Shown: positions 32,927 through 41,780, counted from the first letter of the stretch. The stretch: 50,294 bases of DNA from JAAGZL01 sp964628835 (GCA_964628835.1 CAZVME010000020.1:1-50294), one strand, 5' to 3'. Notes: a model not told the origin generated them from the letters alone. A program made the numbers and translations.

Positions 32927-34132
32927 ATGCGTCCATTTAAGACCCTTCGCCTGGCCACGCGCGACTATCTGCATGAGTGGCAGATGTCAGGCTGTTTTAT
33001 TCTGGCACTGGCCTCCGTGCTGGGTCCCATGCTGGTTCTGTTTGGGCTGAAATTTGGGATCGTGGGCGGAATGATCGAACAGTTGGTGGAGGACCCGCGC
33101 AACCGCGAAATCATGCCGGTAGGTAGTGGTAAATTCTCTGCTGAATGGATGGCCGAGTTGCGCAAGCGTTCTGATGTGGAATTCATCGTCCCGCGTACCA
33201 GAAGTATCGCCGCCACCATTCAACTCAAGAGTAGTAACCGCTCTAACATCATCTCTATGGAGGTGATCCCATCCGAAGCTGGTGACCCCCTGTTGTCCGC
33301 GCTTGAAGAGGGTCCTGGCGGGTTGGAGAGCATAGTTTTGTCCAAGAGCGCAGCTGCCAAGTTAAAGGTAGGTCCTGGCGATGAACTAAGTGGCAGCCTG
33401 GTGCGACGTTTTAAGGAGCGTAAGGAGCGGGCGCACCTGGATCTAAGAGTAGCAGCCATTGCCCCGGCCGATGCTTTTCCACGGGAAGCGGTTTTTACCT
33501 CGGTAAAACTGGCTGAAGTGCTGGAAGACTACCGTGATGGCCATGCCGTTCCAATGTTGGGATGGAAGGGTAATGTTACCACCAAGGCCAGGAGCTATCC
33601 CGGGTTTCGCCTCTACGCGGCATCTATCTACGATGTGGCGGATCTGCACGAAGGTCTGGTTGATCTGGGGATTGATGTGCGGACCCGAGCTGCAGATATT
33701 GAGCTAGTGCAGCGGATGGATCGTAATCTCTCCATGGTTTATTGGGCCATTGCCATCATCGGACTGGTGGGTTTCTCCCTCTCCCTGGGCGCCAGTCTGT
33801 GGGCCAATGTGGATCGCAAGAGTAAAGAGTTGTCTGTGTTGCGACTGGTGGGGTTTCGTACCGGCGATATCATGTGGTTCCCCATGATCCAGGCGCTCTA
33901 CACTGCGGTGTTTGGCTGGGGTCTCGCTGCAGCCATCTTCCATATAGCCAGCTTGGCAATAAATGACATGCTGGCCAGCCAGATGAATGTGGGACAACAG
34001 GTCTGCGCTCTGTTACCGATACACTATGTTATCGCATTGGGGCTGACCATGGGGTCCTCAATTGTAGCTGCCGCACTTGCCGGTTTACGTTCTGCCAGGA
34101 TCGAGCCATCGGAAGGGTTGCGGGAGATCTGA
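32927..34132 (+). CDS. FtsX-like ABC permease (TagS-like)
   Basis: 401 residues. N-terminal helix (about 22-48), a periplasmic domain (50-260), then three helices in the FtsX block with ELSVLRLVGFRTGDIMWFP and the terminal RSARIEPSEGLREI, a typical MacB/LolC ending. Single FtsX unit, so a homodimer is expected. Last gene of the four-gene operon, 45 bases after the ATPase. It probably couples ATP hydrolysis to the periplasmic vWA/Sel1 proteins rather than pumping a small solute. Confidence 0.86.
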   Translation: MRPFKTLRLATRDYLHEWQMSGCFILALASVLGPMLVLFGLKFGIVGGMIEQLVEDPRNREIMPVGSGKFSAEWMAELRKRSDVEFIVPRTRSIAATIQLKSSNRSNIISMEVIPSEAGDPLLSALEEGPGGLESIVLSKSAAAKLKVGPGDELSGSLVRRFKERKERAHLDLRVAAIAPADAFPREAVFTSVKLAEVLEDYRDGHAVPMLGWKGNVTTKARSYPGFRLYAASIYDVADLHEGLVDLGIDVRTRAADIELVQRMDRNLSMVYWAIAIIGLVGFSLSLGASLWANVDRKSKELSVLRLVGFRTGDIMWFPMIQALYTAVFGWGLAAAIFHIASLAINDMLASQMNVGQQVCALLPIHYVIALGLTMGSSIVAAALAGLRSARIEPSEGLREI

Positions 34133-34889
34133 TATTTCTTAGGGCACGCAAATGGAAAATGCGATTTCCTATTCACTGCATTTTCTATGGCTTATGACCA
34201 TAGAAAATGGCAGCACATCCATGTGCTACTAGAACCGCTGAATAAACCACAGGTTCCTTAGATCTGTTTGCCAGTCCCAAATAATCCTAAAAATGGGAGT
34301 GTGTGGTGCTGCCAGTGGATAGTGCAGTTGTCACCTGATCAAACCGGATAGCGATTGGATCTACCGGGATTGCCAGGCATAAAAGGCCCATGGCTTAACC
34401 GCCGCTGGAGAGAGGCAGACCTGCGGCGGGTGGCGTCAGGGCGCGTACCGATGCCTGGAGCTATGACCTGTCCTGGCAAACCCTGCAACAGTGCCGAAAT
34501 TAGCCAGATATACACCCTAGAAAGCCCGCGTGTGCCCATGTCTGAACGGCAGTCAGAACTGTTGCATGAGACCAAAGAGGCGGTAATCCAACAGTTAAAG
34601 CTCAAGCGCCATCGCACCAGTGCCGATGCCAGGAAACTCTAGGAGACCATACATAGACTTCCGTTTTGTGCAGCGTACGGCGGTAACCCTTTAGGGCCAG
34701 GTTTTCGACCCTGTTATGTTGGTATATCGTCAAAAAATATTCCAGGACAGAATGGTCCTGGTGGTATAGACTTGCTGTTCTGGCAGCAGTAATGCTCACG
34801 TTCCAGTGATTATCAATGAATCTTACAAGGTAGTTTCCTCTCGCCAGAGTGTTATTATCGGAAACTGTTTTTTGGCAGAGAATGGACAG
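34133..34889. other. Gene-poor stretch with hairpins and a possible gene remnant
   Basis: 757 bases. A 12-base perfect inverted repeat with a 7-base loop lies at 34179-34209. A plus frame 34355-34642 (95 codons, TTG start, no ribosome site) ends with SERQSELLHETKEAVIQQLK, which looks protein-like, but the N-terminal half does not, so it may be a decayed gene. A second perfect hairpin (CCAGGAC/GTCCTGG, 34742-34761) is followed on the minus strand by AATATTTTTT and could terminate leftward transcription. A frame extending the next gene back to 34806 is probably untranslated. Confidence 0.45.
34179..34209. repeat. Inverted repeat after the vWA-ABC operon
   Basis: CATTTTCTATGG, loop CTTATGA, then CCATAGAAAATG: a perfect 12-base stem 47 bases after the permease stop. 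The T-run sits inside the stem, so it is not a standard terminator but may stabilise the 3' end of the transcript. Confidence 0.6.
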
Positions 34890-35858
34890 ATGGCCCTCTC
34901 AGACTACGTAAATACTTTTGGTCAGGACCTGCTTGGCAGATATGGCGAGCGGGTGCACAAGCTTGCCATCAATGCCGGCATGACCTGTCCCAACCGTGAC
35001 GGTAGCAAGGGGAACGGTGGTTGCACCTTCTGTAATAATGTCTCCTTCAGCCCCAATGCCAAGAAAGAACCCCTGGTGTGGGAGCAGATAGAGGCGGGTC
35101 GCCAGGTGATAGCCAAACGTACCCGCGCCAAAAAATTTATCGCCTATTTTCAAGCATATACCAACACCTATGCCGACGTGGAGTATCTGTCGGTGCTGTA
35201 CAAACAGGCGTTGGCGGAGCCGGATGTGGTGGGGATCTCCATCGGTACCAGGCCCGATTGTGTCCCGGATGAGGTACTGGATCTACTGGCTAGCTTCCAG
35301 GCTGAAGGTCATGAGGTGTGGCTGGAACTGGGGCTGCAGAGTATCTTTGATAAAACCCTGGAGCGGGTGAATCGTGGCCACGGTTTTGCCGAATATCGTC
35401 AGGCGGTGCGCGCGGCCAGACTGCGTGGTCTGCCGGTGTGTACCCATCTGATAGTGGGAATGCCCGGAGAGGGCAGGGATGAGGCCCTGGCCAGCCTGGA
35501 GCAGGTCATAGAGTTGGGTGTGGACGGGTTGAAGTTGCATCCGCTACATGTGGTCAAGGGTACCGCCCTGGCCAATGAGTGGCGACGTGGTGAGTACACC
35601 CCCATGAGTTACTACGAATATATCAATATCGCAGCCGATATGATTGAGCGCACCCCGCCTGAGGTCCTGTATCACCGGATTACCGGGACTGCGGCAGAAG
35701 AGATCCTGCTGGCCCCGGAGTGGTGCAGTAAAAAGTGGCTGGTGCTGAACGGTATAGAGCTGGAACTGCAGCGACGCGGCACCCGGCAGGGTGCAACCAG
35801 CGAATCACTACTCATCGGGAAGGGAGTGGCGTCAGATCTGTGCCAATCTACAGGATAG
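34890..35858 (+). CDS. TIGR01212-type radical SAM protein (YhcC family)
   Basis: 322 residues from the ATG at 34890 (MALSDYVNTFGQ). The family's unusual Fe-S site is present as C-(11)-C-(2)-C in TCPNRDGSKGNGGCTFCNN. Radical SAM core motifs include FQAYTNTYA, VGISIGTRPDC, VWLELGLQS and THLIVGMPGE. Function of the family is not established. It precedes ubiU by 46 bases in the same direction, so it may be co-expressed with the anaerobic ubiquinone genes. In-frame sequence upstream to 34806 lacks family similarity. Confidence 0.9.
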   Translation: MALSDYVNTFGQDLLGRYGERVHKLAINAGMTCPNRDGSKGNGGCTFCNNVSFSPNAKKEPLVWEQIEAGRQVIAKRTRAKKFIAYFQAYTNTYADVEYLSVLYKQALAEPDVVGISIGTRPDCVPDEVLDLLASFQAEGHEVWLELGLQSIFDKTLERVNRGHGFAEYRQAVRAARLRGLPVCTHLIVGMPGEGRDEALASLEQVIELGVDGLKLHPLHVVKGTALANEWRRGEYTPMSYYEYINIAADMIERTPPEVLYHRITGTAAEEILLAPEWCSKKWLVLNGIELELQRRGTRQGATSESLLIGKGVASDLCQSTG

Positions 35859-35904
35859 GCTGGTCAGATTCAGGTTGTGAACAAAGTTACTGGAAATAGA
35901 TAGT

Positions 35905-36900
35905 ATGGAACTTGTATGTCCGGCAGGTAATCTGCCATCACTCAAAACGGCAGTGGATAACGGAGCCGATGCGGTTTATCTCGGATTTCGGGATGATACT
36001 AACGCCCGCCACTTTGCCGGCCTCAACTTTGGTCCGGCCAAAATCGCCGAGGGCATAAAGTACGCCCATGATCGTGGTACCAGGATATTTCTGGCACTCA
36101 ACACCTATCCCCAGCCTAATGGCTGGAAGCGCTGGCAGAATGCGGTGGATCAGGCAGCAGATCTGGGAGTGGATGCCATGATTGCGGCGGATATCGGGGT
36201 GCTGGACTACGCGTTCAACAAAAGCCAGGAGCTGAATCTACACCTGTCGGTGCAGGGGTCGGCCACCAACTATGAGGCGCTGAGCTTCTATAAGGACCAT
36301 TTCAACGTACGGCGTGCGGTGCTGCCGCGGGTGCTCTCCATGAGTCAGGTGCAGCATGTTATCGACCACAGCCCGGTGGAGATCGAGATCTTCGGTTTTG
36401 GCAGTCTGTGTGTAATGGTGGAAGGGCGCTGTATCCTCTCATCCTATGCCACTGGCCGCTCTCCCAACACCTATGGCGCCTGTTCGCCCGCCAGCCATGT
36501 GGAGTGGAGCGAGACGCCAGAGGGCCTGGAAACACGCCTGGGCGGGGTTCTTATTGAGCGCTATGCCAAGGGTGAGAATGCCGGTTATCCCACCCTGTGT
36601 AAGGGTAGTTTTCAGGTGGATGGCAACACCTATCACGCCATTGAAGAGCCCACCAGTCTGAATACCCTGGAGCTGCTGCCGCAACTGATGCAGGCTGGGG
36701 TCAAGGCGGTTAAGATCGAGGGGCGGCAACGTAGCCCGGTGTACGTGGAACAGGTGACCAGGGTGTGGCGCGCGGCCATTGATGCCTGTATCAAAGACCC
36801 GGAAAATTTCCACGCTCAGGCCGACTGGATGGCGGAGTTGGGCAAGGTGTCGGAAGGTACCCAGACCACCCTCGGTGCCTATCATCGTCCCTGGCAGTAG
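35905..36900 (+). CDS. ubiU: O2-independent ubiquinone hydroxylation protein UbiU (U32 peptidase family)
   Basis: 331 residues. The four [4Fe-4S] ligands fall at Cys169, Cys176, Cys193 and Cys232, the same numbers as in the characterised E. coli protein. The N-terminus MELVCPAGNLPSLKTAVDNG is typical of the family. UbiU and UbiV form a heterodimer that hydroxylates ubiquinone precursors without oxygen, with prephenate as hydroxyl donor, and need UbiT. ubiV follows after 44 bases. This fits a bacterium that keeps ubiquinone during anaerobic respiration. Confidence 0.95.
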   Translation: MELVCPAGNLPSLKTAVDNGADAVYLGFRDDTNARHFAGLNFGPAKIAEGIKYAHDRGTRIFLALNTYPQPNGWKRWQNAVDQAADLGVDAMIAADIGVLDYAFNKSQELNLHLSVQGSATNYEALSFYKDHFNVRRAVLPRVLSMSQVQHVIDHSPVEIEIFGFGSLCVMVEGRCILSSYATGRSPNTYGACSPASHVEWSETPEGLETRLGGVLIERYAKGENAGYPTLCKGSFQVDGNTYHAIEEPTSLNTLELLPQLMQAGVKAVKIEGRQRSPVYVEQVTRVWRAAIDACIKDPENFHAQADWMAELGKVSEGTQTTLGAYHRPWQ

Positions 36901-36944
36901 TTTCAGATCGCATACATTTATCTAAGATTCAAAGGTTGGAAAGC

Positions 36945-37865
36945 ATGAGTAAACAGCCGAAACTCTCCCTCGGCCCTATCCTCTATTACTGGTCCAGAGA
37001 TCAGGTGATGGAGTTCTATGACTGGGTGGCAACATCGCCGGTAGATATTGTCTACTTGGGAGAGACCATCTGCTCCAAGCGCAACCTGATCACCACCGAC
37101 GACTGGTTCTCCATTGCCGAGCGCTTGACAGCAGCTGGCAAAGAGGTGGTGATCGCCACCCTGGCCCTGCTGGAGGCGGAGTCGGAGCTGAAGCGGCTGC
37201 GGCGTATCTGTGACAACGACCAGTATATGGTGGAGGCCAACGATATGGGCGCCATCCATCTGCGTGAGGGCAAGCCCTTCGTCACTGGACACAGCGTCAA
37301 TGTGTACAACGGACGCTCTTTGGAACTGCTGGCCAAACAGGGGCTGAAGCGCTGGGTGCTGCCGGTGGAGCTATCCTGGCAGACCATGGTGGATATCCAG
37401 AAGGAGGGGCCGGGTGATGTGGAAGTTGAGGTGTTTGCCTTTGGCCGACTGCCGCTGGCCTATTCTGCTCGCTGCTTTACGGCCAGATCCCACAACCTGC
37501 CCAAGGATGACTGCCAGTACCGCTGTCTCGACTATCCCGACGGCCTGATACTCAAGGCCCAGGACGACACCAAGTTCCTGGCCCTGAACGGTATCCAGAC
37601 CCAGTCAGCCCACACCTTCAACCTACTGTCAGAGCTGGAACATATGCGGGAGTTGAAGGTGGATGTGATCCGCATCAGCCCGCAGTCCAGAATCACTGAA
37701 AAGGTAGTGGATATATTTCATCAATGTCTGAACCAGAAGATGAGCCTGGAAGATGGCGTCGCCAAACTGGAACGTATAGTGCCGGTGGGCTCCTGTGACG
37801 GCTACTGGCATGGAGATGCCGGGATGGAAGATAAGGCCCGGGCCGCAGCCATGAAGATGGTGTAG
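36945..37865 (+). CDS. ubiV: O2-independent ubiquinone hydroxylation protein UbiV (U32 peptidase family)
   Basis: 306 residues. Fe-S ligands Cys43, Cys177, Cys190 and Cys194 reproduce the C-x12-C-x3-C pattern of UbiV. The ATG at 36945 (MSKQPKLS) has AAAGG and GGA upstream; an in-frame TTG three codons earlier is rejected. It pairs with UbiU; the two are both required in E. coli. No strong terminator was seen after it. Confidence 0.95.
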   Translation: MSKQPKLSLGPILYYWSRDQVMEFYDWVATSPVDIVYLGETICSKRNLITTDDWFSIAERLTAAGKEVVIATLALLEAESELKRLRRICDNDQYMVEANDMGAIHLREGKPFVTGHSVNVYNGRSLELLAKQGLKRWVLPVELSWQTMVDIQKEGPGDVEVEVFAFGRLPLAYSARCFTARSHNLPKDDCQYRCLDYPDGLILKAQDDTKFLALNGIQTQSAHTFNLLSELEHMRELKVDVIRISPQSRITEKVVDIFHQCLNQKMSLEDGVAKLERIVPVGSCDGYWHGDAGMEDKARAAAMKMV

Positions 37866-37996
37866 CTGGTATTATTGTGTCGCCTGGAGTGTGGCCGTTA
37901 ACTGCGTATTTACACTGACATTTCGCAATGACAAATCACCCCAATATTGATTGAATTTACAGCAATTTTGTAGCTACAGTTAAATCGGAGAGTTTG

Positions 37997-38479
37997 GTGA
38001 AGCAAGAGCTGCGTAACGAACTGGCTGAACAGGCATATGAACAGGCCTTTGAACTTGAAAATAGCTACGGCTGTTGCCCCCAATGTGTACTCACCGCGAT
38101 AAAAGATACCGTGGGAGATATCTCTGATGACACCATCAAGGCCAGCCATGGCCTCTCTGGCGGCGGTGGTCTGATGGGGCTGGGCGCTTGTGGTGCGCTC
38201 ACCGGTGGACTCATGGCTCTTAGCGCCAAGCGTGGACGTGATGCCGACAAGCTGCATCGTGGCTCTGGTATCGGAAATTTTCAGGTGGGGCGTAAGCTGG
38301 TGGAACGGTTTGAGCAGGAGTTCGGTGGTGTGACCTGTGAGCATCTGCAGCAACAGTTTACCGGTCGTACCTGGGATATGTGGAAGCCGGAAGAGTACAA
38401 GGCCTTTTCAGATAATCGCGGCGACCAGTGTGCCCGTGCCACTGCGTTGGCAACTAAGTGGGTGGTTGAGTTGATGTGA
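37997..38479 (+). CDS. C_GCAxxG_C_C-family redox protein
   Basis: 160 residues. Cysteines at 26, 27, 30, 65, 114 and 145 reproduce the family pattern: CCPQC, GLGACGALTGG, VTCEHL and DQCARA. Members are small soluble proteins suspected to bind a metal centre or do thiol chemistry; function is not established. The GTG at 37997 is favoured by GGAG six bases upstream; a TTG three bases earlier is too close. It lies 131 bases after ubiV on the same strand. Confidence 0.88.
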   Translation: MKQELRNELAEQAYEQAFELENSYGCCPQCVLTAIKDTVGDISDDTIKASHGLSGGGGLMGLGACGALTGGLMALSAKRGRDADKLHRGSGIGNFQVGRKLVERFEQEFGGVTCEHLQQQFTGRTWDMWKPEEYKAFSDNRGDQCARATALATKWVVELM

Positions 38480-38620
38480 TCTTCAGGGGCAGGCCAGAGT
38501 CCGTGTCTGTGCCGTCTTGTATTACATAGCCATGTTGCCCCGCTATTATGGGCATTTCAATGCTAGTTAATGATGTGGTAGGTAAAAAATAGCTGAGTAA
38601 AACCGGGTTGAGACTTTATT

Positions 38621-39022
38621 TCATTTAACGCCTTTGCTGTGTAGAAATTCAGTGTATTTTTTATCTGTACCATTGATGTGATCAATCAACCAACCCTTGA
38701 GGAAGCTGAGCAACTCAATGCTGATTGTTGTGGTCCTGGAGTTGAATTTTTCATTTAACTCTTTTACTTGTTCCAGTAACTCGATATGTTTCTGTTCCTC
38801 ATATCCCGGGTAGTTGTGGGTTTTTAATAGATCCTCCTCATATTCAAAGTGTTTGTCCGTATATACAATCAGGGCAGAGAGAATTTTGGCCACCACCTCA
38901 TGTGAGTCACCGCTTTTCATGGACTCGTACAGGGAGTTGATCATGCTGGACAACTTCTTATGATGTATGTCGGCAGTCTCAATGCCTACGCTGTAGTTGT
39001 CACTCCACTCAATCAGTGGCAT
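38621..39022 (-). CDS. Bacteriohemerythrin
   Basis: 133 residues with the di-iron hemerythrin ligands: His in ADIHHKKL, the HFEYEE motif (His and Glu), His in EQKHIELL, and LIDHINGTDKKY (His and Asp). Full length for a single-domain protein, no membrane part. It binds O2 or NO reversibly and may buffer or sense oxygen. Its place among oxygen-independent ubiquinone genes fits life at low oxygen. Monocistronic by spacing. Confidence 0.93.
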   Translation of the reverse strand: MPLIEWSDNYSVGIETADIHHKKLSSMINSLYESMKSGDSHEVVAKILSALIVYTDKHFEYEEDLLKTHNYPGYEEQKHIELLEQVKELNEKFNSRTTTISIELLSFLKGWLIDHINGTDKKYTEFLHSKGVK

Positions 39023-39182
39023 TGGAAGATACCTTGTTTTTGCTTAGGGATAAATTGTGCCGGTCATGTCAGAAAACCAGCGCGTCCACACTGGCAAGTA
39101 TAGGTGAGAAAATTGGAGTGGAAGAGGTGTAGAACAAAATCAAAAAATAGCTGTGCGTATGCCTATTTTTTGTTTGGGATAG

Positions 39183-39668
39183 TTACTTGCGGCCGATAAT
39201 TTTGGTGATGCCGTCCATGAACCTCAACAGGGGTCCCAGGCGATCTTCAAACTCCAGTGAGTCCAGGAAGTTTTTCATATACAGTCCCAGTTCCGTATCT
39301 CCACCCAGACGCAGGCGGCGGTTGAAGAACAGGGTGTCAGGGTCTTCCTGGCGGGTGGCCAGCAGCATGAAGTCGTATATGTCGCCCTCAATGCTGACGT
39401 TGTCTGTGGCACCAGCTGGTGCGGCTTTCAGTTTGCCACCTTCCATAGTGAGGTAGTAGCTGATCCTAGCGTCGCGCACCCGGATCAGGGACACCTTGCC
39501 CTCCAGGAAGTCCATCTCGCCATCGGCCAGTTCCGGAGCAAACAGGCGGTTTAGGACACCGATCAGTACGGTGCTGTGGACCAGGGGCGGGATCAGGCTC
39601 AGGGGCAGGGCCAGAGGGCGCGGCAGGGTGGGGCTTTTTCTCAGTTGTGGGTTGGCTGGTGTGGTCAT
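39183..39668 (-). CDS. ubiT: UbiT, SCP2-domain lipid-binding protein for anaerobic ubiquinone synthesis
   Basis: 161 residues with an SCP2 sterol-carrier fold (about 45-150: FLEGKVSLIRVRDARISYYL and later GDTELGLYMKNFLDSLEF cut at helices). The Pro-rich N-terminus is usual for UbiT (YhbT). It binds hydrophobic ubiquinone intermediates and, with UbiU and UbiV 1.3 kb away, completes the set required for O2-independent synthesis. It follows cysG by 21 bases in the same direction, so it may be cotranscribed with it. Confidence 0.88.
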   Translation of the reverse strand: MTTPANPQLRKSPTLPRPLALPLSLIPPLVHSTVLIGVLNRLFAPELADGEMDFLEGKVSLIRVRDARISYYLTMEGGKLKAAPAGATDNVSIEGDIYDFMLLATRQEDPDTLFFNRRLRLGGDTELGLYMKNFLDSLEFEDRLGPLLRFMDGITKIIGRK

Positions 39669-39689
39669 GGTAAGACTGAATATAACCGG

Positions 39690-41114
39690 TTAGACCGGTC
39701 CTGGGTAGGTTGCGCCCTTGGTGCCGTTTTTCGGAGCCTTGTACCAACTCAGTTTCTCCTGCAAGTTTACCACCTCTCCCACGATTATCAGGGTGGGGGG
39801 CTTGGGCTGTTCCCGTTCTACCAGTTCAACAATATTGGATAGGTTTCCGGTGAATACGCGCTGCTTCTCGGTGGTCCCCTGCTGTATCAGGGCCACCGGC
39901 ATGTCGCCAGATACGCCACGGGCCATCAGTTCGCGCGAGATTACCGGCAGGCCGCGTAGTCCCATGTAGAACACCACTGTCTGATGCGGCTGGGCTAGCT
40001 GCTCCCAGTTCAGGTTCATGCTGCCGTCTTTCAGGTGGCCGGTGACAAAGGTGACCGACTGGGCATAGTCCCTGTGGGTCAGGGGGATGCCGGCATAGGC
40101 GGCGCAACCGGAGGCTGCAGTAATGGCTGGCACTACCTGGAATGGGATGCCCTGTTCCGCCAGGGTGTCTATCTCTTCACCGCCACGGCCGAAGATGAAT
40201 GGGTCTCCACCTTTCAGTCGGATTACCCGGTTACCCTCTTTGGCCAGACGCGCCAGCAGTTGGTTTATCTCTTCCTGGGGCATGGCGTGATTGTCGCGCT
40301 CTTTACCCACGTAGATGCGTTTGGCATCGCGTCGGGTCATATCCAGGATCGGTTTGGCCACCAGTCGGTCGTATACCACCACATCGGCCTGCTGCATCAG
40401 GCGCAGGGCGCGGAAGGTGATCAGGTCCGGGTCGCCGGGACCACCACCCACCAGGTAGACCTCACCCATGGGTTTGGATGGATCGGTGCTCTCCAGAGCC
40501 TTCTCCATAGCAATATCCGCTTCCTCGGTATGGCCGGAGAAGATGCGCTCGGCAACGCCGCTGTCCAGTACGTTCTCCCAGAACATCTGGCGGTCTTTGG
40601 GGTTGGAGAAACGTTGCTTGACCTTGTCTCTGAAGCGTTTGGCCAGATCGGCCAGTCTGCCGTATCCTGCGGGGATCGTAGATTCCAGACGGCTGCGGAT
40701 TAGACGCGCCAGCACCGGGGATGAACCGCCAGTGGATACAGCCACCACCACCGGGGAACGATCCACGATGGAGGGGGTGATGAAGCTACAAAGTTCCGGC
40801 TGGTCCACCACGTTTACCGGCAGTTGCCGGGACTTGGCGGCTTCGGAAACCCTGCGGTTCACTTCAGGATTGTTGGTTGCAGCATAGGCCAGACTACAGT
40901 TGTCGAGATCGCCGTCCTGGTACTCTCTCTGTAGGTGGTTGATGGCCCCATCCTCAGATAGAGTCTTGAGGTTAGAGCAGATCTTTGGGGAGATGACCGT
41001 TACCTCGGCTTGTGCCTGCAGAAGCATGGAAACCTTGCGTGCTGCAACTTCACCGCCACCTATTACCAGGGCGGTTTTGTCTTTAATATCTAGAAATATT
41101 GGCAGAAAGTCCAT
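39690..41114 (-). CDS. cysG: Multifunctional siroheme synthase CysG
   Basis: 474 residues, fused Met8p-like and SUMT domains. N-terminal NAD site VIGGGEVAARKV at about 17-28, with Asp104 (NVVDQ) matching the E. coli dehydrogenase/ferrochelatase Asp, then STGGSSPVLARLIR containing the regulatory serine. The C-terminal methyltransferase begins near residue 215 (VYLVGGGPGDPDL) and includes RLKGGDPFIFGRGGEE. It makes siroheme from uroporphyrinogen III, needed for dissimilatory or assimilatory sulfite reductase. Position between ubiT and a rhodanese-tusA-dsrE cluster agrees with sulfur metabolism. Confidence 0.95.
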   Translation of the reverse strand: MDFLPIFLDIKDKTALVIGGGEVAARKVSMLLQAQAEVTVISPKICSNLKTLSEDGAINHLQREYQDGDLDNCSLAYAATNNPEVNRRVSEAAKSRQLPVNVVDQPELCSFITPSIVDRSPVVVAVSTGGSSPVLARLIRSRLESTIPAGYGRLADLAKRFRDKVKQRFSNPKDRQMFWENVLDSGVAERIFSGHTEEADIAMEKALESTDPSKPMGEVYLVGGGPGDPDLITFRALRLMQQADVVVYDRLVAKPILDMTRRDAKRIYVGKERDNHAMPQEEINQLLARLAKEGNRVIRLKGGDPFIFGRGGEEIDTLAEQGIPFQVVPAITAASGCAAYAGIPLTHRDYAQSVTFVTGHLKDGSMNLNWEQLAQPHQTVVFYMGLRGLPVISRELMARGVSGDMPVALIQQGTTEKQRVFTGNLSNIVELVEREQPKPPTLIIVGEVVNLQEKLSWYKAPKNGTKGATYPGPV

Positions 41115-41274
41115 AGAAGTGTGTCTTGATTATATGCTACCTGTGATCGAAGGCGAGACTCTACCATGAGGGGGCATATGCGACAATTGCTAACCACTGC
41201 TGATCTGGTAAAAATACCGCCTTGAACCGCTAGAGAATGCTAATTATTACACCAGTTGGTGGTGCGGGGTAGAC

Positions 41275-41303
41275 TGGCATCTATAAAGATATTAGGATAT
41301 ACT
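41275..41303 (+). promoter_or_regulatory. Possible sigma70 promoter of the rhodanese gene
   Basis: TGGCAT (41275-41280), 17 bases, TATACT (41298-41303). Start would be near 41310, about 28 bases before the GTG start codon. The -35 element is weak. Confidence 0.35.
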
Positions 41304-41337
41304 GATCGGCTGCACTAGATTAATAGGTGGAATATAC

Positions 41338-41673
41338 GTGGTTAAAGAGATAGATAGCGTCGCGTTGCAACAGAGACTCGGGACAGAGGATGAACCGATT
41401 CTGCTGGATATCCGCGGGGCAAATGAGCTGATGCAGGGTATTTTGCCCGATTCTCAACATCTTCCAATGCATATTCTCCCACTACGTATCTCTGAATTTC
41501 CCAAAGACCAGGATATTGTGCTCTACTGTCATAGTGGTGCGCGCTCCTACACTGCCTGTAACTATCTGGCACAGCAGGGATATACCAATGTAATCAATCT
41601 ACGTGGCGGGATTATCAGCTGGGCCCGGAGTGGTCTCCAGATCGTACACCCGCCTATGGTAAGCAACGGCTGA
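41338..41673 (+). CDS. Single-domain rhodanese
   Basis: 111 residues, GTG start with GGTGGAA upstream. One rhodanese domain with the active loop CHSGARS, giving the persulfide-forming cysteine, and LLDIRGANEL as the CH2A-like segment. No signal peptide, so it is cytoplasmic. Upstream of tusA and a DsrE-family gene on the same strand. In sulfur oxidisers such as Allochromatium this trio passes persulfide sulfur between proteins and to the Dsr or Hdr machinery. Confidence 0.92.
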   Translation: MVKEIDSVALQQRLGTEDEPILLDIRGANELMQGILPDSQHLPMHILPLRISEFPKDQDIVLYCHSGARSYTACNYLAQQGYTNVINLRGGIISWARSGLQIVHPPMVSNG

Positions 41674-41701
41674 TTCCTTATATGGGAGTTAGGCAGAGTA
41701 C

Positions 41702-41730
41702 TTGCGTTTACCGTTAAGTTGGAATATAAG
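41702..41730 (+). promoter_or_regulatory. Possible sigma70 promoter of tusA-dsrE
   Basis: TTGCGT (41702-41707), 17 bases, TATAAG (41725-41730). Start would be near 41737, 44 bases before the tusA ATG. This would let tusA and dsrE be expressed more strongly than the rhodanese. Confidence 0.4.
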
Positions 41731-41780
41731 ATACAGCTTAATTAACAAAAACACATACTGTAACCTAATTGGAGAACGAT

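Noticed and set aside
29387..34132. Type VI secretion locus
   Set aside because: No tss structural genes, kinase domain, phosphatase or FHA protein are present.
34339..34617. Minus-strand frame in the gap before the radical SAM gene
   Set aside because: No start signals or motif; composition is that of a shadow frame.
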